From an uncultured Bacteroidota bacterium (GTDB lineage: Bacteria; Bacteroidota; Bacteroidia; Chitinophagales; Chitinophagaceae), in assembly GCA_903912435.1 (NCBI GenBank), contig CAIWHI010000486.1, positions 1 to 8,303 on the forward strand: 8,303 nucleotides of DNA. The letters are read 5' to 3'. Numbering within the stretch: the stretch's first letter is position 1; each line of letters starts with the position of its first letter. The translations under genes and the position numbers were made by a program. Shown here piece after piece: positions 1 through 6,032 of the stretch. The notes below the pieces were generated by a model. It worked only from the letters and a program-made list of their open reading frames with translations. It did not search any database and had not been told where the DNA came from.

Positions 1-2
1 AG

Positions 3-1319
3 GAAGATTACATGCCCTCGTTTGAAAAATCAATGAAGGAGTATGCTAAGAAAGCCAATATCCCTGGTTTCCGTAAAGGCATGGTTCCATCTGGTTTGGT
101 GCGTAAAATGTATGGCCCTACTGTAATCAAGGAAGAGGTGGTGCGTAATGCAGCTGCTAAGCTGGAAGCATATATGAAGGAAGAAAAGCTGGCTATTTTC
201 GCCCAGCCATTGATGATGGCCAATGAACATTTCATGACGCTTAATTTCTCTTCGCCATCTGATATTGATTTTGATTTTGAAGTTGGTTTGAAGCCAGTTG
301 TAGAATTGGGCCCTGTTATCAAAAATTCCCACCTTCCGCGTTATAAAATCATCATCACAGATCAAATGATGGATGATGAAATGGAACGCCTGAAGCGCCG
401 ATTTGGTAATGTGGATGCTCAACAATTGGTAACCAGCTATGAAAATATTATCTATGCCAATTACGAGGATTGTGACGCTGATGGTAAGGTATTAGCAAGT
501 TCAGAATTGGTTGAAGATACAAGGGTACTTGACAAAATGCCAACTGGGCTGAAGGACCAAATAATGGATAAGAAACCAGGTGATACTTTGGTTTTCCGTC
601 CATCTGAGGTTTGTAGTGCCGATGAACTTGATGCATTCCTTAAAGATGCTCTTAAGGCCGGTCCTAATGGAGCTGAGCAATATTATAAGTTGACAATCAT
701 CAAAATAGGGTGGCTCATTCCATTAGAAATGGGACAGGAGCTCTATAAAGCAGTCTATAAGGATCTTGAAATAAATACCGAAGCTGAATTCAGGGAGAAG
801 ATTAAGGAAGAGCTAGGTATGGACTTTAATCGTATTGCAGGTGAGCGTCTACAGAACGAAATCTTTGAATACCTTGTTCATCAAACTCCAATAGAGCTAC
901 CTGTTAACTTCCTGAAAAGGTGGATGATGGAGAACAATGATAATCCAAAGTCAGCACAGGAAGTTGAAAATGAGTGGGGTAGTTTTGAGCACCAGTTGCG
1001 TTGGCAGTTAATTTCAGACCAGATTGTAACCGAATCGGGAGTTCACGTATCTCGTGAGGAAGTTTACCAGGATGTAAAAGCTAATGTTTTGCGTTATTTC
1101 GGTCTTACATTAGAGAGCGAAGATGAGGCTCCATGGTTGGAAGGTTATATGTCTAAGATGGCCAATGACGAGAAACTTATGGATGAAACCTACCGCAGGT
1201 TGCTAACTGCAAAAATGTTCTGGATGCTGGAACAGCAATTCCCGGTAGAGATTAAGGAAATCAGTGAAGAAGAATTTTTCAAATTAGGAGATGCACATGC
1301 TGCTCACCACCATCATTAA
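3..1319 (+). CDS. tig: Trigger factor, ribosome-associated chaperone (5' partial)
   Basis: Trigger factor binds the ribosome at the peptide exit tunnel and shields nascent chains. The ribosome-binding signature of the family, GFRKGMVP, is encoded at nt 66-89, preceded by the basic KKANIP stretch and followed by RKMYG. The reading frame is open to the window edge, with Glu-Asp-Tyr ahead of the first ATG at nt 12, and the family normally has roughly 20 more residues before this point, so the true start lies upstream and the ATG at 12 is internal. The middle, roughly codons 150-230, sits where the FKBP-type PPIase domain belongs but lacks the usual glycine- and aromatic-rich FKBP signature, so it may be inactive as an isomerase. 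The rest is a charged helical chaperone domain. The protein ends HAAHHHH, an unusual histidine-rich tail. A strong hairpin follows 19 bp after the stop. Identification is secure; PPIase status is inference. Confidence 0.95.
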   Translation, partial: EDYMPSFEKSMKEYAKKANIPGFRKGMVPSGLVRKMYGPTVIKEEVVRNAAAKLEAYMKEEKLAIFAQPLMMANEHFMTLNFSSPSDIDFDFEVGLKPVVELGPVIKNSHLPRYKIIITDQMMDDEMERLKRRFGNVDAQQLVTSYENIIYANYEDCDADGKVLASSELVEDTRVLDKMPTGLKDQIMDKKPGDTLVFRPSEVCSADELDAFLKDALKAGPNGAEQYYKLTIIKIGWLIPLEMGQELYKAVYKDLEINTEAEFREKIKEELGMDFNRIAGERLQNEIFEYLVHQTPIELPVNFLKRWMMENNDNPKSAQEVENEWGSFEHQLRWQLISDQIVTESGVHVSREEVYQDVKANVLRYFGLTLESEDEAPWLEGYMSKMANDEKLMDETYRRLLTAKMFWMLEQQFPVEIKEISEEEFFKLGDAHAAHHHH

Positions 1320-1337
1320 TAATTAGATATTTAGATA

Positions 1338-1376
1338 AAAAGTAAAAGGCTACCACAACAGTAGCCTTTTACTTTT
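1338..1376. terminator. Bidirectional intrinsic terminator between convergent genes
   Basis: A perfect 16-bp inverted repeat (arms 1338-1353 and 1361-1376) encloses a 7-nt loop, CACAACA. The centre of the stem is AAAGGCTAC/GTAGCCTTT, and the outer arms are A-rich on the left and T-rich on the right, so both strands give a hairpin ending in a U-rich arm. It lies 19 bp after the tig stop and 25 bp after the stop of the opposing lipoprotein gene, so it can end transcription from both. Confidence 0.88.
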
Positions 1377-1400
1377 ATAATGATAGAGATATACTTAATA

Positions 1401-2885
1401 TTAGAGAGTTACATTCACTGTAATAGTTGTATTTACCCCACCATTGCAAATGGTAACAGTAGCACTACCAGGGCCTGTAGATGTAACAGTACCAGATGCA
1501 TCTACTGCACAAGCAGCCATATTATCAGTGCAATAGGTTAAAGTAGCACCACTAACTGGTGTATTCGTGGCATCAAGTGCAGAAGCAATAATGTTTGCTG
1601 TTGGGTTAGTAGTTAGGCTAAGGCTAACCGTTGCAGGAGAAGTCAAGCCAATATGGGTTACTCCCGGAGTTGTGGTTCCGCAATTGCAATCACTAACTGA
1701 TAATAATGCAACACCTGGTTCAATAGTTGGAGAACTTGCAGCAGCCATAACGAAGGTTGCCAAACCTAATGTAGCAGTCGATTTCATCGTTACCAGGCCA
1801 GTACTGCTAACTGTAGCTATATCAAATACAGGGACACCATAGGTAGGTATCGACCATGTTAGGGCAGGATTAGGCGTAATGATGCTCAATGACTTATCCG
1901 AGTGGTTAACCCTGTAAGTAGTAGCTGTAAACTGTTTAGTAGCAGATGGCGCCAGACTTGCCCAGAATGGCGTAACAATAATTGCTGTATCAGGCAAAAC
2001 ATCTACCTCAGCCTGTCCTGTAATACCGCTTATAGTGGCCGTAACTACGGTTTTGCCTAGGCTTAGTCCGGTTACCTTACCACTTTGGTCAACAGATGCG
2101 ATAGAAGCATCCTGAACGGCCCATGTAGCCGTGCTACTTACCTGTGCTCCAGAGCCATCGTAAGCAGTAGCCGTGAGGGTAGTATTTTCATTGCGGAAAA
2201 CCTGAGCAGCCGCAGGATTAACAGCTACCCGTACTACCGGTAAGGAAACCGATGGCATGCCCACCACCAATACTGGTACCATCACTGTAGGGTTACCTGT
2301 AAGCCCATTTGCAGTAACTGTAATAACGCATGAGCCTGTTTTATTAAAAGTAATAACACCCGAACCATCTACAGAAGCAACTGTAGCATCGCTTGAAGAG
2401 TAGCTATAAGATGTAGTGCTAGTGCCAATATATACAGGTGTCAATGGGATTGTTCCTGCTCCTGTTGTCCAGATTACTGCACTGGGAACTACAGCAAATA
2501 CAGTTGGTGCATAAATACCTACAGGTACGGAGGCCGTAAGTGTAGAGCCATTCACGGTAGTGCTGGCGGTAATGGTACCATAACCAGTGCCTGTTGCAGT
2601 AAAGGTGCCCCCGCTAAATGAACCAATGGATGAACTGCCAGCACTGGCAATACTCCAGGTGATACTGGATGGGGTACTTGTTTTACCCGATTTATCTACC
2701 AGCACCGCACTATAGGGCAGTGTGCCTCCGGGTAGGATAGTTTGCGCCCCTGTTTGGATTGACAATGCAACCGCACCCGATGAGGATGTGTTGTTGTTTG
2801 AAGAACTTTTTTTACAACTCTGCCATAGAGTAGTGGTGGTAGCTGTTAGCAGTAACAGGCCCAGAATAGTTAATGTCTTTTTCAT
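1401..2885 (-). CDS. Ig-like (Big_2-type) repeat surface lipoprotein
   Basis: This is a 494-aa secreted lipoprotein of unknown specific function. It starts MKKTLTILGLLLL, a lysine-led hydrophobic signal peptide, and reaches a lipobox-like LWQSC with the lipidated cysteine at residue 24, then a Ser/Asn linker. The remainder is about five Ig-like beta-sandwich repeats (roughly 38-122, 125-204, 215-297, 301-398, 409-494). These show recurrent Big_2 motifs such as TWSIAS, ATVASVDGSGVIT, ASIASVDQSGKVTG and CAVDASGTVTSTGPGSATVT. The last repeat and the linker before it hold five cysteines (400, 402, 452, 459, 480), possibly disulfide-bonded. An upstream in-frame TTG at 2930 is rejected as start because it lies inside a -7 promoter element and would put 15 polar residues before the signal peptide. 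It is a monocistronic gene convergent with tig. Such proteins are usually surface adhesins or binding scaffolds; no ligand can be inferred. Confidence 0.85.
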   Translation of the reverse strand: MKKTLTILGLLLLTATTTTLWQSCKKSSSNNNTSSSGAVALSIQTGAQTILPGGTLPYSAVLVDKSGKTSTPSSITWSIASAGSSSIGSFSGGTFTATGTGYGTITASTTVNGSTLTASVPVGIYAPTVFAVVPSAVIWTTGAGTIPLTPVYIGTSTTSYSYSSSDATVASVDGSGVITFNKTGSCVITVTANGLTGNPTVMVPVLVVGMPSVSLPVVRVAVNPAAAQVFRNENTTLTATAYDGSGAQVSSTATWAVQDASIASVDQSGKVTGLSLGKTVVTATISGITGQAEVDVLPDTAIIVTPFWASLAPSATKQFTATTYRVNHSDKSLSIITPNPALTWSIPTYGVPVFDIATVSSTGLVTMKSTATLGLATFVMAAASSPTIEPGVALLSVSDCNCGTTTPGVTHIGLTSPATVSLSLTTNPTANIIASALDATNTPVSGATLTYCTDNMAACAVDASGTVTSTGPGSATVTICNGGVNTTITVNVTL

Positions 2886-2927
2886 TTTTTGCGAATTATT
2901 TTGTTTTTGTAATGGTGAATAACAATA

Positions 2928-2935
2928 CAAAAGTA
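2928..2935 (-). promoter_or_regulatory. Putative -7 promoter element of the Ig-like lipoprotein gene
   Basis: Read on the minus strand this is TACTTTTG, a full match to the Bacteroidota housekeeping -7 consensus TAnnTTTG. It would start transcription near 2921 and leave a leader of roughly 35 nt before the ATG at 2885. No TTG stands at -33; the nearest is an ATG with a 20-bp spacer, so the promoter is incomplete by consensus. Confidence 0.5.
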
Positions 2936-3055
2936 GATTTGGCTTGCTGGCAGGGCATTAACGTATGTTGCGGAAACATGTAATCTTGTTGCAAACGGTA
3001 GATTTCTCGTATATCGCCCAATTAATTGGTTGAAAACTGCATAAAAAGCAAAAAA

Positions 3056-3088
3056 TTGTCCTCACTTATTTTTTGATTCCTAATTTTG
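3056..3088 (+). promoter_or_regulatory. Putative Bacteroidota promoter of the DNA glycosylase gene
   Basis: TAATTTTG at 3081-3088 matches the -7 consensus TAnnTTTG exactly, and TTG at 3056-3058 supplies the -33 element with a 22-bp spacer, within the range reported for this phylum. Transcription would begin near 3095, giving a leader of about 24 nt before the ATG at 3119. Confidence 0.65.
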
Positions 3089-3118
3089 GCATTATTCAAA
3101 TAATCGAAAATTAGAACC

Positions 3119-3724
3119 ATGTCAAAACCACATCTGGATCATTTGTCGAAAGATGCACAATTATTACCGGTGCTACAATCTGTTGAGCCCTACCTACTTC
3201 AAGAGCGTCATAACATATGCTTAAGGCTATGTGCCAGCATTATGAGTCAGCAATTGTCTACTAAAGTGGCAGATGTGATATTCAAGCGTTTTCTTGATTT
3301 ATTTGGTGGAAATGAACCCGATGCCCGACAGATATTGGACACCCCATTTGATACTTTGAGGGGAATAGGTTTATCGAATGCAAAAGTGGGTTATGTGCAA
3401 AACGTAGCCCGCTACATGCTGGAAAATAAAACAGATGATGAGACTATACGACAGATGAATAATGATGAGGTTATAGAATTTCTGACTCAGATAAAAGGAG
3501 TAGGCCGGTGGACAGTAGAGATGTTGCTGATGTTCACCCTTGGCAGAGAAGATGTATTTGCCATAGATGACCTGGGAATACAGCAAGCAATGGCCAGGGT
3601 TTATAATCTGGATATGGCCAATAAAAAGGAATTTCGCAGGCAGATGCTAGAGATTTCCAGCGCCTGGGCTCCTTACAGAACGTATGCATGTTTCTACCTT
3701 TGGAAGTTTAAGGATAATAAATAG
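3119..3724 (+). CDS. DNA-3-methyladenine glycosylase II family (HhH-GPD, AlkA-type)
   Basis: This 201-aa enzyme should remove alkylated bases, such as 3-methyladenine, from DNA by hydrolysing the N-glycosidic bond, starting base excision repair. A helix-hairpin-helix runs through LTQIKGVGRWTVEMLL (residues 122-137), with a related LRGIGLSNAKV segment at 80-90. The catalytic aspartate is most likely D151 in AIDDLGI, aligned by eye with Asp238 of E. coli AlkA (PDDYLI). The C-terminal motif WAPYRTYACFYLW (183-195) matches the W-P-x-R-x-x-A-x-x-x-L-W pattern of the AlkA family. There is no terminal [4Fe-4S] cysteine cluster, which separates it from EndoIII and MutY. It is shorter than E. coli AlkA (282 aa) and lacks the N-terminal beta domain, as in compact Mag-type enzymes. 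The ATG is supported by a well-placed promoter. No Ada-type regulator is adjacent. Substrate range is inferred from family only. Confidence 0.9.
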   Translation: MSKPHLDHLSKDAQLLPVLQSVEPYLLQERHNICLRLCASIMSQQLSTKVADVIFKRFLDLFGGNEPDARQILDTPFDTLRGIGLSNAKVGYVQNVARYMLENKTDDETIRQMNNDEVIEFLTQIKGVGRWTVEMLLMFTLGREDVFAIDDLGIQQAMARVYNLDMANKKEFRRQMLEISSAWAPYRTYACFYLWKFKDNK

Positions 3725-3744
3725 GCAATACCCCGATAAGGACG

Positions 3745-3885
3745 AATCTACTAAGTACATAGACAGGAATTGACTAACGTCTATCTACTAAAACAACCAA
3801 CTATTTACTTAGTACTAAATACTATCTACTAAAACTATCTAATAATTCCATGCCATCTTTCTACTTTCTACTTACTACTTTAGAC
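3745..3885. repeat. Degenerate 7-bp-period tandem repeat in an intergenic region
   Basis: The gap between the glycosylase and J-domain genes is a heptamer array of form TNNNTAC with drift. In one register, 3775-3835 reads TAACGTC, TATCTAC, TAAAAC (6), AACCAAC, TATTTAC, TTAGTAC, TAAATAC, TATCTAC, TAAAAC (6), so a C recurs at the end of every unit. A second block, 3858-3885, reads TTTCTAC, TTTCTAC, TTACTAC, TTTAGAC, and an earlier pair, AATCTAC and TAAGTAC, sits at 3745-3758. The 14-mer CTATCTACTAAAAC is repeated exactly at 3781-3794 and 3822-3835. No TTTG occurs here, so no consensus -7 element for the downstream gene is present. Confidence 0.75.
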
Positions 3886-3894
3886 TAACAAAAA

Positions 3895-4542
3895 GTGAAA
3901 GACTACTACAAAACGCTTGGTGTATCACCTAATGCCCATGTGCCTGAAATAAAAAAGGCGTATAGGGTATTGGCGTTTAAGTATCACCCGGATAAAAATC
4001 CGGATAATGCGCTTGCAGAAGCACATTTCAAGGAGTTGCAGGAGGCCTGGTCGGTATTATCTGTTCCTGCAAAGAAAACAAAATACGATGAGGAACGATG
4101 GTTATCAGGCATAGGTAGCCGAACATCCTATAAAGAGGCAGTAACTCCGGTATGGCTACTTAATACATGCCAGCAACTGAACAAGGAATTACTCGGCATG
4201 GATACCCACCGCATTAGCCATGGTGCCTTGCAGACTTATATCCTAATGCTACTATCCGATTCCCACATAGCTGTTTTACAATTAGAGGGAGATAAACCTA
4301 CAATCATCCTGATAGTAAATGAAATAATAAAAGCCAGCCAACTGCTCCCCCTAAAATATCTTGACGAGATAAACGTAAGATTGTATGTGCTAACTGAAGA
4401 CTATGATGATGCTACCCAGGCAATTACCGATAATCTTGCGTACCGCAATAAACAATCAAGAAAGGAGGCAATGTTCCCATATATAATACTATTGTTGACA
4501 TTGGTGTTGTGCGTGTTTATGTATCGGTTTGGGAGAAGGTAA
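3895..4542 (+). CDS. J-domain co-chaperone with C-terminal membrane anchor
   Basis: This 215-aa protein starts with a complete J domain (residues 2-68: DYYKTLGV, KKAYRVLAFKYHPDKNP, AHFKELQEAWSVLS, KYDEERW). The HPD tripeptide at 31-33 is the motif that stimulates Hsp70 (DnaK) ATPase. It lacks the Gly/Phe region, zinc-finger cysteines and C-terminal substrate-binding domains of DnaJ, so it is a class III (type C) J protein. Residues 76-190 form a predicted mostly helical region of no domain I can name. Residues 193-210 (MFPYIILLLTLVLCVFMY) are a single hydrophobic segment followed by a basic RFGRR end, so the protein is probably tail-anchored with the J domain in the cytoplasm. The start is GTG at 3895, fixed because the J domain begins at the second codon. 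No consensus promoter is visible upstream; it may be read through from the glycosylase gene. Its client is unknown. Confidence 0.85.
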   Translation: MKDYYKTLGVSPNAHVPEIKKAYRVLAFKYHPDKNPDNALAEAHFKELQEAWSVLSVPAKKTKYDEERWLSGIGSRTSYKEAVTPVWLLNTCQQLNKELLGMDTHRISHGALQTYILMLLSDSHIAVLQLEGDKPTIILIVNEIIKASQLLPLKYLDEINVRLYVLTEDYDDATQAITDNLAYRNKQSRKEAMFPYIILLLTLVLCVFMYRFGRR

Positions 4543-4565
4543 AAGTGAAAAGTAAAAAGTTAAAA
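4541..4565. repeat. Short heptamer repeat AAAAGTN at the 3' end of the J-domain gene
   Basis: Three and a half units with a 7-bp period: AAAAGTG, AAAAGTA, AAAAGTT, AAAAC. The array begins inside the TAA stop codon (4540-4542) of the J-domain gene. Only the seventh base varies in the full units. Confidence 0.65.
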
Positions 4566-4665
4566 CATTATGGAGGTTTGTATGTCGCTAATTTAGATAC
4601 TTAGCTAATACATGGTCACTCTCTTTTAGGTTCAACATCAAATTCACTCCAAGCCTTTGTTATTG

Positions 4666-4923
4666 TTAATAATGCCCCAATAATGAATGGACTACGATTC
4701 TATTTTCTGCAACTTCATATACAACACGATGTTACTTGTTGATTCTTCTGCTCCATGTGCCTGATAGTTCATATTTTAAGGGCTCAGGTTTACCGTGTCC
4801 CTCGAAAGGAGTCTCCTGAATAGATTCTAGAATTTGGCTTATTTTTTTCTGGATTGGGAGATTGCCACTTTTCTTCCAATATCTAAGATCTTCTTTTGCC
4901 TTATCAGTGATTACTAATTCCAT
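4666..4923 (-). pseudogene. yoeB: YoeB/Txe-family mRNA interferase toxin, broken by an in-frame stop
   Basis: YoeB toxins are RelE-fold ribosome-dependent mRNA endonucleases. Reading from the ATG at 4923, 63 residues match YoeB closely (DLRYWKKS, TPFEGHGKPEPLK, LSGTWSRRINK) and then hit TAA at 4732-4734. The same frame continues past it without a shift: HRVVYEVAENRIVVHSLLGHY, then the natural TAA at 4666-4668, giving 85 codons, the usual family length. E. coli YoeB has RRITEEHRLVYAV here, so the stop replaces the glutamate just before HR and is one base from GAA. The truncated product keeps the equivalent of Glu46 (E47) but loses the equivalents of Arg65, His83 and Tyr84 (R66, H84, Y85), which are catalytic, so it should be inactive. 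The start overlaps the antitoxin stop by 10 bp. A base-call error or readthrough cannot be excluded from sequence alone. Confidence 0.9.
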
Positions 4924-5114
4924 AAATTCTCTACAGTAATAGTACTCACTTTTCCTTCCATCGCCTGCTTACGGCTTTCTTGAATTTTTTTAACAAATTC
5001 CGCATCGTATTCACCGTCCTTATTAGAAATGAAATCGACATTTAGGGCTTTTAAGACGGCTTTTAAGGCTTTTAATTGTTCAATATTTTCAGGTCGTGCT
5101 AATGTTATCTCCAT
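4914..5114 (-). CDS. Antitoxin of the YoeB-type toxin-antitoxin operon
   Basis: This 66-aa protein is identified as an antitoxin mainly by position: it is the small first gene of a two-gene operon whose second gene is a YoeB-family toxin, and the two overlap by 10 bp (4914-4923), a classic translational-coupling layout. The N-terminal half (MEITLARPENIEQLKALKAVLKALNV) looks like one strand and a helix rich in Leu/Ala/Lys. The C-terminal half is charged and ends in GKVSTITVENLW, resembling the short toxin-wrapping tails of Bacteroidota antitoxins. It does not look like a typical YefM/Phd protein, and I cannot name its family with certainty. The ATG at 5114 is chosen over the in-frame TTG at 5135 because that TTG is part of the putative -7 promoter element. 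The gene has no visible lesion although its toxin partner is broken. Confidence 0.75.
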   Translation of the reverse strand: MEITLARPENIEQLKALKAVLKALNVDFISNKDGEYDAEFVKKIQESRKQAMEGKVSTITVENLWN

Positions 5115-5132
5115 TTTGATGAATTTCGTTAC

Positions 5133-5140
5133 CAAAGATA
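5133..5140 (-). promoter_or_regulatory. Putative -7 promoter element of the toxin-antitoxin operon
   Basis: On the minus strand this is TATCTTTG, an exact TAnnTTTG match, 18 bp before the antitoxin ATG at 5114. Transcription would start near 5126 with a leader of only about 12 nt. At -33 there is only TTC with a 20-bp spacer, one mismatch from TTG. Confidence 0.5.
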
Positions 5141-5185
5141 GCTATTTTATATGATTGGTTGAATTAGGTTTATTCGTAGTAAAGA

Positions 5186-5196
5186 GCCCGTAGGGC
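5186..5196 (-). terminator. Possible weak terminator after the sigma/DUF4097/DUF2807 operon
   Basis: GCCC and GGGC form a 4-bp GC stem around a 3-nt loop, about 67 bp after the DUF2807 gene stop. On the minus strand it is followed by TCTTTACT, an imperfect U-tract. The stem is short, so this is a weak candidate; no better hairpin is seen between the two minus-strand operons. Confidence 0.25.
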
Positions 5197-5263
5197 AAAA
5201 AAGTCACAGAATGAATAGAAGTTTGGTATGATAATTCTGGAATAATATATATACTTCACTCCT

Positions 5264-5998
5264 CTAATCCACCCGTTTCAATTCCCCACCTCCTGATATA
5301 CTTTCAGTAATCTGTGTAGGGTGACCTTTGTATTTAACCGTAGAGGAGCCACTAAGTGCTGCAGTAAGCGCAAATGTAGCATTCACCTTACTATCTGAGG
5401 CTCCTGAGGCTTTTACTACCACTACCTTGCTTTCCAAATTATAAGCCGATACATCGCTTGACCCAGATAATGCATATTCTGATGTAGTGGCTGTTCCATT
5501 TTTGATAACAATATCACTCGATCCTGATGCACTTACATCTAATTTTGTAACTTTCATATTGTCAATGGTTACATTACTTGCCCCACTGGTAATTATATTG
5601 AGTTTATCAGTATTCAATAACCCACTTATATTCATATCTGATGCTCCGGATAAATGTAAATCACTGATAGATGGCAGGGTAATATCAGCATACAGGGTCA
5701 TGTCATGGTAGGTTGATGAGTTCTTCTTTATGCCTATAATAAGTATATTATCTGTTACCTTGGTTCTATAGTATTCAAATGCCTCATAACTGCCACTTAG
5801 TTTCACTTCAGGCTTTGCGCCTTCTTTAATAACAATATTAGCTACCACCGACGAGGATATTGATATTCCATCAAATTTCGATAAGTCTGATAATACTACA
5901 CTAGAATCTGTTTTTGACTTACAGTAACCAATGTTCGGAATGATGTTAATACTAATTAGGGCAATTGCAACGAGCAAATAGATTGGATTAAATTTCAT
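5264..5998 (-). CDS. DUF2807 (head GIN domain) exported beta-solenoid protein
   Basis: This 244-aa exported protein is the last gene of the sigma factor operon. Residues 1-26 are a signal peptide (MKFN, then a long hydrophobic stretch, ending NIGYC). Cys26 lacks a good lipobox, so cleavage by signal peptidase I is more likely than lipidation. The rest is a DUF2807 domain: an opening SKFDGISISSSVVANIVIKEG, then a ladder of SG(A/S)S turns at 117, 138, 158, 178, 198 and 216, closing with SGGG at 235. The spacing is close to 20 residues, as expected for right-handed beta-solenoid coils. It contains no catalytic motif. The family has been called a putative autotransporter adhesin, but no autotransporter barrel is present. 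It sits 34 bp after the DUF4097 gene with no promoter motif between, so co-transcription is expected. Its role in envelope sensing, scaffolding or adhesion is inference. Confidence 0.85.
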   Translation of the reverse strand: MKFNPIYLLVAIALISINIIPNIGYCKSKTDSSVVLSDLSKFDGISISSSVVANIVIKEGAKPEVKLSGSYEAFEYYRTKVTDNILIIGIKKNSSTYHDMTLYADITLPSISDLHLSGASDMNISGLLNTDKLNIITSGASNVTIDNMKVTKLDVSASGSSDIVIKNGTATTSEYALSGSSDVSAYNLESKVVVVKASGASDSKVNATFALTAALSGSSTVKYKGHPTQITESISGGGELKRVD

Positions 5999-6032
5999 AA
6001 TACAATTTTTAGGTTTGATTTTAATTAATGGT

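Noticed and set aside
8..636. Minus-strand open frames opposite trigger factor
   Set aside because: They are shadows of a highly conserved plus-strand gene with no independent support.
1567..1842. 91-codon open frame on the plus strand inside the Ig-like lipoprotein gene
   Set aside because: It is antisense to a well-supported gene, has no promoter or family features, and arises from the repetitive low-complexity coding of the opposite strand.
3745..3885. CRISPR array or phage attachment site
   Set aside because: Units are 7 bp without spacers, there are no cas genes, and no integrase or tRNA end lies nearby.
4587..4605. Inverted repeat GCTAA...TTAGC after the J-domain gene as a terminator
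   Set aside because: The stem is only 5 bp, AT-rich, with a 9-nt loop and no T-tract; too weak to call.
4732..4923. A short but complete 63-aa toxin
   Set aside because: The family motifs continue in the same frame past the stop to a natural end at 85 codons, so truncation by nonsense mutation is the better reading.
5999..6032. Separate promoter for the DUF2807 gene
   Set aside because: The 34-bp gap has no TAnnTTTG on the minus strand, so the gene is better treated as part of the upstream operon.
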